DNA from: Tetrapyrgos nigripes
Taxonomy: Eukaryota > Basidiomycota > Agaricomycetes > Agaricales > Campanellaceae
NCBI GenBank assembly: GCA_013368315.1
Contig: JAACJM010000242.1
Span: forward strand, 1-64,000
Direction of reading: 5' to 3'
DNA length: 64,000 nt
Positions 10,015 to 19,276 of the stretch are shown piece after piece; the stretch's first letter is position 1; each line of letters begins with the position of its first letter. Position numbers and translations under genes: made by a program. The notes beneath the pieces are model-generated. The model was not told the origin of the DNA. It saw nothing but the letters and a program-made list of their open reading frames with translations, and did not search any database.

Positions 10015-10858
10015 GGTATAATGGGGCACAGAATCAAGTTTTAGTGATGGAATGGGATGTATTGATGCCCCATTGGGGTGCATGCCTGTGGGTAGTTAAA
10101 ACTGGGAATGAATTAAAGGCAAACGGTCTGGGAGCTATGGTCCTATGAACTTTTGGGTGCATTACTAGGGACCATAGGCAACATTTTGACGCCCCATCTG
10201 GGGTGTGCCCATGTTGTCTTGATACCTACCGAAGCAGAAAGATTTTTGGATGTGGGAAAGTACAGGTTTTGGGAAGTCGGATGTTGTTCTGCGAGCACAT
10301 TGGTTTGTGGATTAGCTATGGTCCTATGGACTTTTGGGCGCAATACTAGTGTCAATATGCAACATTTTAACGCCCCATCTGGGGTGCGTCCATGTCGTCT
10401 TGATACCTACCAAAGCAGAAGGATTTTGGACCTGGGAAAGCACAAGTTTTGGGAAGTCAGATGTTGTTCTGGTTTGTGTGTGAGCTATGGTCCTATGGGC
10501 TTTTGGGCGCACTACTAGAGTCCATCGGCAACATTTTGACGCCCTATCTGGGGTGCGCCCATGTCGTCTTGTTACCTAACGAAGCAGAAAGATTTTTGGA
10601 CGTGGGAAAGTACAAGTTTTGGGAGGTCAGATGTTGTTCTGCGAGCACATTGGTTTGTGGATGAGCTATGATCCTACGGACTTTTTGGCGCAATACTAGG
10701 GTCTATATGCAACATCTTGACGCTCCATCTGGGGTGCACCTATGTTGTCTTGATACCTACCGAAGCAGAAAGATTTTTAGACGTGGGAAAGTACAAGTTT
10801 TGGGGAGTTGGGATGTCGCTCAGCGAGCACATTGGTTGGGGTTAGGGTTGGGGACATC
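10015..10858. repeat. ~180-bp tandem repeat, four copies plus a diverged fifth
   Basis: AGCTATG words mark unit starts at 10133, 10314, 10483 and 10664 (periods 181, 169, 181). Each unit holds AACATTTTGACGCCCCATCT, a palindromic GCCCCATCTGGGGTG core and a GTCTTGATACCTACC block. 10015-10132 is a diverged copy. The same sequence occurs inverted at about 29640-29910. Confidence 0.85.
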
Positions 10859-11090
10859 GTAGGAATCCGAATATTCAATTTTTAGGGCAATCCGAGCAGC
10901 CGTTCTCGAGATATGAACGAAACAGTCCAAAGAAAGATAACTTTCTGACACACAAATACATAACCTAATTAGGCAGCCCCTGGACTCATCCTCCTAGGGC
11001 TCAAAGCTTTCGATGTCCAGGAATCCGAATCTACGATTTTTGAGGCGATACGATCAGTGGTTACAGAGATATGGGAGGTCTTGTAAAAAA
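10859..11090. repeat. Two-copy ~160-bp repeat (GGAATCCGAAT type)
   Basis: AGGAATCCGAATATTCAATT at about 10861 and AGGAATCCGAATCTACGATT at about 11020 begin two related blocks, each followed by a GAGATATG word ~50 bp later. It is related, in the opposite orientation, to about 29460-29560, where it again adjoins GTTGGGGTTAGGGTTGGGGA. Confidence 0.65.
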
Positions 11091-11123
11091 AACACAATGA
11101 CATTGTGCGAGCTAATCTATATA

Positions 11124-11333
11124 CAGTGGGTCAAAAAATTGTCCACATGTTTCGCATTTTTGGAAAGATTGCCAATTTAAGCAATACTGAGTAGAGATAT
11201 TAAAATGTGGTCAGTGATGGGCAGAAAGCCCTTGATAAACGCTACAATATTCTGTCTGTTTTGTCTTATTTGGCTTAAAACTCATGGAGATATGACTGAT
11301 TTAAAATGGTATGTCATTTGGACAATTTTTTGA
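11124..11333. repeat. Left terminal inverted repeat of the Tc1/mariner element
   Basis: About 210 bp pair with 12541-12750. Within each TIR, the outer GTCAAAAAATTGTCCA (11130-11145) and the inner TGGACAATTTTTTGAC (11319-11334) are themselves inverted copies. There are therefore two putative transposase-binding sites per end in opposed orientation, unlike the usual direct-repeat IR/DR layout. Confidence 0.85.
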
Positions 11334-11363
11334 CATGCAAGTGAAAATACAGAAAGTGCTAGC

Positions 11364-12380
11364 TCAGTACTTGGTATGCCCTCCTTTGGCCTTCAACACA
11401 GCCTCAATCCTTCTAGGCATGCTCCTGATCAATTTCTGACAATCTTCTTCTGTGATTTCATCCCACTTTTCAGCTGCTCTGTCCCATATTTCCCAAACTC
11501 CAGAGGGTGCTGTGTCATATCCATTGAGCTTGTGTTTGAGGGTTGTCCAGAGGTGTTCAATGGGGTTCAGGTCAGGAGATTGAGCAGGCCAGCTCATGCA
11601 ATGGATGTTGTTGTCTTCAAACCACTTGGTGGCCAGTTTTGACTTGTGTTTAGGATCATTGTCTTGCTGAAAAATGGCCACCTCTGGATCAACACCCAAA
11701 ATATCCATGCTCTCCAGAAGGTTGTTCTCCAAAATGTCCACATACTGCTCTGCATTCATCCTGCCCTCCACCTCTGCCATGTTTCCAGCTCCTTCCCACC
11801 CCATACATCCCCACACCATGATATTTCCTCCTCCAAATTTGACTGTTTCCACCACATTTCTCTCTCCCAAGGATTCACCCTTCCTCCCCCACACATACTG
11901 CTGTCCATCTGACCCATATCGATTGATTTTAGTCTCATCTGACCAAATAACCCTTTTCCAGTCATCCACAGTCCAGTTTCTGTACTTCTGTGCAAAGTTT
12001 AAACGAGCCTTCCTGTGAGCTGCAGTGAGTTTGGGCTTCTTCTTCGTTTTAGATGTGTCCACATCATGCCTGAGAAGGGAATTTCGAATGGTTTGGGTGG
12101 AGACAGGTTGGTCAAGGAGGGGATTGATGTTTCTGGCCACTTCTGTAGCATTTTCAGCTTTGCCAGTGTTGATTTGTTGGATAGCAGCACGTTCATCAGT
12201 GGTAGACAGCTTTCTAGGACGCCCTGCTTGATGGTTCTCCTTGTCAGGATACATCTCTTTGGCCAGAGAAGCAATCTTTGACTTGGATACCCCAGTTTTA
12301 GCAGAGATTTCCCTGGATGAAGCAGAAGTTTGGAGGAGAGAGAGGATATTGTCTTTCTGGGTGGATGTGATGGGTCTCAT
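11364..12380 (-). CDS. Tc1/mariner transposase, 338 aa, DD34E
   Basis: This enzyme would cut the element out and reinsert it at TA sites. I chose the ATG at 12380 (MRPITSTQKDNIL) because it gives the usual ~340-aa length. The frame is open 30 codons further upstream. Residues ~1-110 are helix-turn-helix regions (SSREISAKTGVSKSKIASLA and NPLLDQPVSTQTIRNSL) linked by a GRPRKLS AT-hook-like motif. The DDE core shows IWSDETKINRYG, then IFQQDNDPKHKS, then SPDLNPIEHLW, and 34 residues separate the second Asp from the Glu. No stop or frameshift is present. The C-terminus VLKAKGGHTKY is the family's usual end. Confidence 0.95.
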   Translation of the reverse strand: MRPITSTQKDNILSLLQTSASSREISAKTGVSKSKIASLAKEMYPDKENHQAGRPRKLSTTDERAAIQQINTGKAENATEVARNINPLLDQPVSTQTIRNSLLRHDVDTSKTKKKPKLTAAHRKARLNFAQKYRNWTVDDWKRVIWSDETKINRYGSDGQQYVWGRKGESLGERNVVETVKFGGGNIMVWGCMGWEGAGNMAEVEGRMNAEQYVDILENNLLESMDILGVDPEVAIFQQDNDPKHKSKLATKWFEDNNIHCMSWPAQSPDLNPIEHLWTTLKHKLNGYDTAPSGVWEIWDRAAEKWDEITEEDCQKLIRSMPRRIEAVLKAKGGHTKY

Positions 12381-12540
12381 GATTTGATGAGGGCTATAGA
12401 ACAACTGGATGCCCTTATATATGGTCCAGCTGGCAGCTATGATATCATTATGATGTAGCCATTGCATCATTGTACAACTCCACTTATGATGTCATCTATG
12501 AGACATCACATAGTTACAATACTGATTTTGAAGTGGCAAC

Positions 12541-12750
12541 TCAAAAAATTGTCCAAATGACATACCATTTTAAATCAATCATATCTCCATGAGTTTTGAG
12601 CCAAATAGGACAAATAAAACAGATTATTGTAGCTCTTATCAAGGGCGTTCTGCCCATCACTGACCACATTTCAATATCTCTACTCAGTATTGCTTAAATT
12701 GGCAATCTTTCCAAAAATGCGAAACATGTGGACAATTTTTTGACCCACTG
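12541..12750. repeat. Right terminal inverted repeat of the Tc1/mariner element
   Basis: Inverse of 11124-11333 with a handful of differences and small indels (around 12605-12640). The inner AAAAAATTGTCC word at 12543 mirrors the outer copy at 12729-12744. Confidence 0.85.
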
Positions 12751-12783
12751 TATAGTACAGTGGAGATATGTCACAAAATATGT

Positions 12784-12914
12784 CACGCCGAAAATACAAA
12801 AATATCCGCTCGGCAGAAAGGCGTACAGAAACACACTTTTTTACAGATATATCTTATATCAGTAGTAGTGATGTGATCTATCCGTCGAGCGGATATTTTT
12901 GTCTTTTCGGCGTG
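12784..12914. mobile_element. 131-bp MITE with CACGCCGAAAA termini
   Basis: CACGCCGAAAATACAAAAAT at the left end matches the inverted right end (ATTTTTGTCTTTTCGGCGTG) with one difference, and the similarity extends into TATCCGCTCG. TGT at 12781-12783 and 12915-12917 is a likely 3-bp target duplication. The TIR family is shared with the larger foldback element at 14281-15021. The CAC start and 3-bp duplication recall CMC/CACTA elements, but that assignment is inference. Confidence 0.75.
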
Positions 12915-12917
12915 TGT

Positions 12918-13546
12918 GATACCATGATTCACACTGGCAGCCTACCGTTCTTTGCATCCAGCCTGATACTACACCCTTCTGCTCAGACTAAGGTACTTAA
13001 TTCAGCAAAAAAGAGCAATTCCGAGTCAAGCAATCTCGTAGTGAGATTAGAGCATACATCACCTTTTTTCTTCCTGAGGTCCTACATCTCGGGGTCGGGA
13101 ATACTTTCTGAAACTGTTTGAACGAGAAATAGCCGCGTTTTAGATGTAGGCATGGGATCCTGACTCATGATGCTACATACCGGCAAAGGCAATAAGGAAC
13201 AGAGATCAGAGTCGGAAGGTATCAGCACAGATGCGCTGAAATGCACATAATATTTTCGGTTTATAGGATGACGGAAAAGAACAAACTTCACGCTTATGGG
13301 GACTTGTGTAGGTTTCAGTAGGTTATATTCGGAAAGGGCCATAGTGTATATGTCGAGGTTCCAAAGAATTGTAATATGTAGATCAAAAATACAGTGATCA
13401 TCGGAGTGGCATGAGAAGGATCAGTGAAGGAGTAATCCCCCAGGCTAAATGAGACATGATGATTACTGGGAAGAAGGGTAGTCAGCTGATGAAAACGGAG
13501 TAGAGGGTAGACTCGGAGTGTATTATGTACACTTGCAGTAACAAGT
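12918..13546. other. No firm gene, one possible short minus-strand ORF
   Basis: An 86-codon minus-strand ORF (13342 to 13082; MALSEYNLLKPTQVPISVKF) has no recognised domain, and a GTATGT donor lies in its middle. It could be an exon of an unrecognised gene. Everything else is non-coding. Confidence 0.25.
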
Positions 13547-14029
13547 TTACGAAGGCTGCTTAGCTTTCATTCTTGCGATGGTCTCGTACATTTTGGGGTA
13601 AAGCCATTGCGGTTCTGGGATAATATTAGTATGAGCTCACTATCAATCTAGGGAGTCATTACCTGGCATTCCAGGTTCATCTGGCCACCGCCGACTGAGC
13701 ACCTTCACATTCTCCCAAGCATCTCCAAGCTCAGCCCGAACGTTTTCCAAGAACTCTTTCTTGAACGTTGCACGCGGAGCTTTGCCATCGAAGGAGGGAA
13801 ACACGTCCAGAACATATAGATAACGACGAGGCTGGTCTTCGAGATCGAGAATAGCGCTTTCGATACCTTGTTCCTCCCAAGAAAGCTCCAAAGCGTATGC
13901 TGGGTCACCATCGTCACAATTGTCTACGACTTGGTCGGTAAGCAAATATCTGGCAAGGGTGTTGAGCCGGTCAAAGGTAAGCGCAAGACCCACGAGATAT
14001 GGCACTGGGGAACGAGGTTTCGAGGTCAT
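13547..14029 (-). CDS. Uncharacterised host protein, 144 aa, two exons
   Basis: ATG at 14029. Exon 1 runs to 13663. A 48-nt intron (13662-13615; GTAATG...CCCAG) joins in phase to exon 2 (13614-13547), ending ARMKAKQPS and TAA. The unspliced frame would stop two codons inside the intron, so splicing is supported. The product is acidic in the first half (VVDNCDDGDPAYALELSWEE) with a YLYVLDVFPSFDGKAPRATF central block and no signal peptide or membrane segment. I do not recognise a named domain. It is divergent from the broken gene starting at 14218, with 188 bp between start codons. Confidence 0.7.
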
Positions 14030-14217
14030 TGTTAGTTGCGTGAAGACCTTTTCAACTTCATGTGACTCAAGACCCCAGAAATAAAAATAGGCAAGGTCTT
14101 CCGTGTCTTCCTACGGCAACGGCAATCCGCAGATCTTATTGTGGTTGTCGTGGACTCTACATATGTAGCTCAAAGATTAACACTCTTTATTGCCCCTTTA
14201 CCAGTCTCTTCACTATC
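14030..14217. promoter_or_regulatory. Shared divergent promoter region
   Basis: 188 bp between two opposed ATGs (14029 minus, 14218 plus) must contain both promoters. It has a CTTTATTGCCCC word and pyrimidine-rich stretches before the plus ATG. No clear TATA box is seen. Confidence 0.45.
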
Positions 14218-15466
14218 ATGCATATCGACTCAACTATTAGAAGAATCAACGGCCAAATTCAGCAACTCGATAACAGCATACACGCCGAAAAGGGACAAAT
14301 TTCCGCTTGACAGATCTGTGACCGGATATGTGTACGAGAATGAGATATATCTGGAAACTAGATATAAGTACAAAAGATGATGTATCAGTAAGCTAGATAT
14401 TTGAACAGAAAGTTGCTATATAGTCTTGCGTAGCCAGACTGACGATATACACAGTAGCTACACTTCGTGTGTGTATATGTAGTTGCTATATAGGTATGCC
14501 TTTTAGTATATTTGATTGGCGTATAGACATATTATGTATCAAAGCTATTAAAAGAAGTACAAAAAGACCGAGAATCGAGAATCTGGATATAGTTACAGAT
14601 ATGCGTCCGAAAAGACAATACATCCGGCTTCCAGATATGGGTGCGTATAGTTTATATGTCCGTAATACTGATATTTTTATAGCATTCATTCTGATCTATC
14701 AGTTCATCTGCCAGGACTACTATCAGGACCCTTGTCCGGAATCCGGACTTATTGTCTTTTCGGACACATATCTGTAATCATGTCTGGAATCCTGATTTGA
14801 GGTCTTTTTGTAGTTCTTTCAATAGCTTTGATACAGAATATGTCCGCACACCAATCAAATATACTAAAAATTCATCCTTATATAGCAACTTTCTGATCAA
14901 ATATCTAGCTTACAGATACATCATCTTTTTGTACTTATATCTAGATTCCAAATATATCTTGTTTTCATACACATATCTGGTCATGTATCCGTCGAGCGGA
15001 AATTTGTCCCTTTTCGGTGTGATAGAGGTCAGTTTTGAGCTAAACGTTCTTCAGAACAAGGATTGACCGAGCCCAATCGCCTTCAAATTTGTATTGTAGA
15101 AGCTCGACCAAGATACTGAGTCCGCACTGGAGCTTATGGGTATCAGTAACAACTTGAAAAAGTTTGTTGAGGAAGTGCGTTCTAACTTCTCTGCAGACTC
15201 GAAGAACGGAATTGAGTGTTAACCTCAAACTTGTAGGAGATAAGAAATCCAGAACCTATTGAAGGCGAGAGCAAACGGTGTCTTGAGAACGCGAAGAAGA
15301 CAATGGAGGTTGGGCGGTTTGAGGCGTATGTCGACAGCCTGGTCAATATTTTTCTGACCTGGTATTGTCCTGGTGATCAAAGCTTTGCTGTGCGGCCCCA
15401 ATGGACCTACCGAGAGCCTGCTGACCCAGAACAGGTCAAGATACAAGACGAATGGTCCCTCATAGC
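14218..15466 (+). pseudogene. Host gene broken twice by transposable elements
   Basis: Exon 1 starts at ATG 14218 (MHIDSTIRRINGQIQQLDNS), reads through ATA at 14278-14280, and is interrupted by the foldback element 14281-15021. After the element, a duplicated ATA plus GAG (15022-15027) resume the same frame and meet a GTCAGT donor. Exon 2 is 15100-15174 (KLDQDTESALELMG...), intron 15175-15236 (GTGCGT...TTGTAG), and exon 3 from 15237 (EIRNPEPIEGESKRCLENAK..., later DSLVNIFLTWYCPGDQSFAV) to 15466, where the Copia LTR cuts it. All phases agree. The N-terminus looks helical or coiled-coil. Family unknown, and no continuation is visible right of the Copia element. Confidence 0.65.
14281..15021. 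mobile_element. 741-bp foldback element with CACGCCGAAAA termini
   Basis: The left end reads CACGCCGAAAAGGGACAAAT and the right end is its inverse with a CpG change (CACACC). The two halves (about 14281-14660 and 14670-15021) are inverted copies along nearly their whole length, apart from a ~60-bp extra segment at about 14430-14490 that duplicates an AGTTGCTATATA word. ATA flanks both ends (14278-14280 and 15022-15024) as a 3-bp target duplication. No transposase. Same TIR family as 12784-12914. Confidence 0.8.
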
Positions 15467-15834
15467 TGTTGAAGTGGCGCATTCAGTTGCAGCCATCAAC
15501 GTATTCTATGTAGAACAATAATAGTAGTTATATATAGAACAATAAGATTATATAGACAATAAAGTGTAGTATGACAATAGTCTACGAAACCAGCATTGTT
15601 CTATCCAGTACAATAGAATCTTATTGTTACTCTAGTATTAGTTTACATGTATTTGTACCTCCTAAAAGGTATATAAGGACTTGTAGATAGTCCTCCAAAT
15701 AACAAGTTTCATACTTAACCCTCATTGCTATACAAGCCTCTAACTAGCCTTACAAGCTACTCTTTATCCACAGGTAAGTTGCGTAGTTGCCACTGCGTTT
15801 AGTAGTGTACAAGCCGTACCATGCCTGCTTAACA
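15467..15834 (+). repeat. 5' LTR of the Copia element
   Basis: Starts TGTTGAAG and ends TTAACA. Contains a TATATAAGG box at ~15671 and, near the end, a consensus splice donor CAG|GTAAGT (15774). An acceptor CCCCAG (16117) just before the Gag ATG suggests a spliced leader. Confidence 0.93.
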
Positions 15835-15850
15835 GGTTATGGGCCCCGAA
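15835..15850 (+). promoter_or_regulatory. Primer-binding site
   Basis: GGTTATGGGCCC begins directly after the 5' LTR. It is the same form as the Copia-type site that pairs with an internal half of initiator methionine tRNA, used to start minus-strand DNA synthesis. Confidence 0.75.
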
Positions 15851-16129
15851 GGCCCTTGGGAGCGCCTTCAATGGCTGCAAACCATAGACTTCACATACTA
15901 CCTGGATGGCGCCTTCATGGCAGCCTGCGTCGCCTTTCATGGCTTGACGATATGTCCAACAGCGCAGGACTTATGCCCAGCTGCAGTTGTTGACAATCTA
16001 GGGGAGTAGTCACTGTCATGGCGCGTTCATCGCTGCCTCTTTTCACTTTCACATGGCGCATTTAATGCTGCCTTCTTATTATGCATATGGATAAATGCTG
16101 ACAGTTGACTTCCCCAGATATTATCAAAG

Positions 16130-16915
16130 ATGTCCTCCAACGTCCTGATGACTACTGTCCCCGTCTTCGCCGGTGTTGATTTCAACATCTGGGCTGACAT
16201 CCTTCTCGCCTGGTTGCAGGCTACTGGACTTAGTTCTGTCCTTAGCACTGATCGCCCTAATGATGCCGAAGTGAGTACCGCTTCTCCTCTATCTGCTGAA
16301 GACGCGGCGGCTCAAGCTGAGGCTATCACGGCGGCTCAAAAGAAACAGGCTGACTGGGATGAGAAGAACGATAAGGCCATGGGGTCTATCAAACTTCGTC
16401 TCTCTCCTCCCGTTCGTCAGAAGACGCTCGGAATGACCACTGCCAAGGCAATTTGGGTCTTTCTCAAGAAGACCTACGGGAAACCTGGTGTTTCCGCAAT
16501 CTACACAGATTTCAAACGTGCTACCTCCATCACTATTCCTAATGACGCTAATCCTAGTGCTGCGATCGAGCTTATTCGCATGCACTTCGATAGGGTCAGT
16601 GCCGCCGGTATCCCTACTGACGACCCCTCAGGCAATTCCCTTACAAAAATCACCAACTTCCTCATCGTCATGTTCATCATCTCCAAACTACCCCCCAGAT
16701 ATGAGTATCTCATTAATATGTATACTCAATGTTCGATTGAACAAGTCGACAATCAGAATCTTGATGGTCTACAAAGCGAGATTCTCAATATCTGGGAATC
16801 TCGCCAAGGAGCTTTCAAGGGGCCTTCAGGGAAAGCCCAAGCCAACTGTCTTTCAGCTGTCAAGCGAAAGGACGGTAACCCTAGTTTCCAACAGCAGCAG
16901 CAGCAGCGGCGCTAA
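16130..16915 (+). CDS. Copia Gag polyprotein (UBN2-type), 261 aa
   Basis: ATG at 16130 follows the leader. It forms the particle shell that packages the element RNA. Early residues FAGVDFNIWADILLAWLQAT and middle residues TAKAIWVFLKKTYGKPGVSA match the pattern of gag-polypeptide domains of Copia elements (WxxL... WxxLxxxY). The frame ends in a Gln run (QQQQQQRR). A reading-frame slip in that CAG run gives the in-frame continuation SSSSSGANGASGSNGN, so Gag probably extended further in the active ancestor. No CCHC zinc knuckle is visible. Confidence 0.85.
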   Translation: MSSNVLMTTVPVFAGVDFNIWADILLAWLQATGLSSVLSTDRPNDAEVSTASPLSAEDAAAQAEAITAAQKKQADWDEKNDKAMGSIKLRLSPPVRQKTLGMTTAKAIWVFLKKTYGKPGVSAIYTDFKRATSITIPNDANPSAAIELIRMHFDRVSAAGIPTDDPSGNSLTKITNFLIVMFIISKLPPRYEYLINMYTQCSIEQVDNQNLDGLQSEILNIWESRQGAFKGPSGKAQANCLSAVKRKDGNPSFQQQQQQRR

Positions 16916-18240
16916 CGGAGCCAGCGGCTCTAATGGGAATAACAAGGGAAGAGGCAAAGGAAAGGCAAAGGAAAAGCTCATTTCCGTTGAGGAGGTCGAG
17001 CTGGAAAGTCTGAACAAGCCAAGAGACAGGGCCAGGCACATCTCGTCCACAACGACATGTCTCCCATGATGCATACAGTCACCGTCGTCGATACGCCCGC
17101 TGCAGTTGATATCCGTAAGCCATTCTTCATGGAAACGGAAAAGCCTTTTGACGCCTTCTTCACAGGTACCAAAAGAGCTATCAACCTTGCATGCGATATT
17201 GGCGCTAGACCATCTGGTGAGACTGTTGCTACTCTTGAAGATGTTGTCATGTCTCATCCCGATCTTTCCTCCTCCACTTCACTTACTCCTGCCCCTCGTC
17301 CAAACGCTCTCTCACGGAACGCATCTATTGGAACAACCTTCAATCATCTTCTGATGGTTGGGGTAATGCTGGCAACTGGAACGGTTGGAATGGTGAATAT
17401 CCCGGATCTCAGACCGGTTCAGATGCCGATATGGTATGCGCTCAAGGAGAAGATGCCAGTTGGAACGAGGACACTCTGGTGAACACTTCGGAACTCAGAA
17501 GTGTGTTTGGCTCCACAATGACGGAGTCAGGTGTAAAGGTTTCTCAGGACATCCAGACCCCTGTTCCACTTATCGACCGTCTTGCTGCGGATCCTGCTGC
17601 CAAGATGATGGAGTGCGCAATGCACCTTGGGGAGAGGTTCCAGAATCCCGAGGATTCCCTACACATCTATGGGGAACCACTCAGAACAGCTCTGAACACC
17701 GTTGCCCCAACGGGAACCCGTGGCACTCTTTCTCTTGTCCAACGCATTGCTGCAGTCCGCAGCGAGATGCCAAGTGGCTCACAGCCTGCACATCCCAATG
17801 GCATGACCACTCAATCCTTGCCATCCAGCCGTGTTGCAAGCCCAACACCTGGCACGACTTCGACGGGATGGGAATGGCTGACTCCTCATCTCCAAAACGA
17901 GGATGGAAGGTACGACGAGCTAATCGACTGGCAGCGAGACGCAACAATCGGACTAGGAGGGATGGAACTACCCTCCAGGGCTCCAACTCCGAGTTCAATG
18001 CCAGAACTCCGGAGCATGTCTCCGAGCCTATCCGAAACCAGCGACCTCGAGTACATGTCAACTCCGCCATCAATCGGCGGGATGAGTCTTCCTACGTCAC
18101 CCGTAGAGGACACCTCATCGTACGGAATTCCAAGTCCACGACCTTCTACCCCCGTCATGGTTACCGTCAATGCCGCAAATAATTATGGATGGTCCTTAGA
18201 CTCTGAATCTCCGGCATGGACAATGGTTATCTCAGGTCAG
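16880..18240 (+). pseudogene. Gag-protease linker region, broken by frameshifts
   Basis: Coding continues by changing frame: a Gly/Lys-rich stretch (NNKGRGKGKAKEK) to ~17050, another frame to ~17450 (RKPFFMETEKPFDAFFTGTK), then a third to ~18240 (PLIDRLAADPAAKMMECAMH and a Ser/Pro-rich spacer). Each segment has protein-like composition, so I read one ancestral ORF with at least three indels. Confidence 0.6.
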
Positions 18241-19276
18241 ATCTCAATTCAGATCTTATGAATAAAAGTACTGATGCGCTTTTCCCAGCAGCTCGTAATT
18301 TGGAAGCAGGTTCTTCATGTATATATTTATTACATACCGCTCCTCTGGGTTTGACAACCCCTTTTATTTATAATGATCTGTACACTAGCCCTGGCGGCAA
18401 CAATAAATATTTATGTGCCTGTGGCACTCTGTTCTCACTATGCCAGAAGTGTAAGAAAAAGAGATCTGATACTGTCAAAATCCACTTCAGTGATGGATGG
18501 TTACTTGATTCTGGAGCATCAGCGCATTTTACGTTCGACATCAATGACTTTGTTGAATTGAGTTACATAAAACCAATTCCAGTGAAAACTGCCAATGGAT
18601 TCACGAAGATTCGTGCATCCGGAACAGTCCTGATCTCTCAACGTAAAAGAGTTATGAAATTATATCCGGTCTATTACATTCCCGATCTAAATCAACGACT
18701 CTTATCTGTCGGTCAATTTTTAAATGACAACATGTTTATGCGCGGTAACTCCGATCATATCACCATTTCGAGAAATACAACATTCTTGACTTTCTCAAAG
18801 CGTATACCGGAAGAAACGCTATACTATCTTCCACACAAATCGAAAATTGTCGCTTCTAAAGCCAATCTTTTGATTTATCTTATCAACTACGAGATTTTAC
18901 ATCGTCGTATAGGACATCCCTCTCGTGATGTTCTAAAACATGTTCGACAACACACCCTTGGCACTCCTGAATTCATTATTCCAAAGAACTTCCTTTGTGC
19001 AAAGGCTGTCTTGAAGGCAAAACTCCCAGACAGGCTTACCCTCCTAACGAACGACGTGCTACTCGTCCTTTCCAAATTATCCATACGGATTTACATGAAT
19101 ACCCCACAATATCCTACCACAAGTACAAGTATATAATCGTCTTCTTTGATGATTACACTTCAGATGCTTGGATACGTTTTCTTAAAGACAAAAAACAACC
19201 ACTAACTGCCACTCGCCAGTTCCTTGCGATGGTAGAAACTCAATATAAGACGAAAAGTCGAACAGTGGATGTCTGA
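18216..19276 (+). pseudogene. Copia protease and N-terminal integrase, two frameshifts
   Basis: The protease motif WLLDSGASAHFTF lies near 18505. The integrase zinc-binding part follows: HRRIGHPS with two His at ~18900, then a Cys pair restored only if the frame changes at ~18995 (CKGCLEGKTPRQAYPP). The first catalytic Asp is in HTDLHEYP in the shifted frame. A second shift at ~19265 returns to the original frame. Confidence 0.8.

Larger units (their letters stand above)
11124..12750 (-). mobile_element. Tc1/mariner element, 1627 bp, apparently complete
   Basis: The element starts CAGTGGGTCAAAAAATTGTC and ends with its inverse. TA dinucleotides at 11122-11123 and 12751-12752 are the target duplication. 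The terminal inverted repeats are about 210 bp each and nearly identical. The transposase ORF inside is uninterrupted. Intact ends, an open frame and similar TIRs suggest recent or possible current activity, which is inference. Confidence 0.93.

Noticed and set aside
10153..10664. Repeated ORFs (MGALLGTIGN... type) at 10.1-10.7 kb
   Set aside because: Products of the ~180-bp tandem repeat. No single frame crosses all copies.
11376..12281. Plus-strand ORFs opposite the Tc1 transposase
   Set aside because: Shadow frames of the conserved minus-strand transposase.
14469..15066. ORFs inside the foldback element
   Set aside because: AT-rich frames in inverted copies of the same sequence, with no recognisable protein.
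17436..18182. Second long frame (248 codons) overlapping the Gag-protease linker
   Set aside because: Cys/Arg/Trp-heavy composition typical of a shadow frame. The neighbouring frame has natural composition and leads into the protease region.
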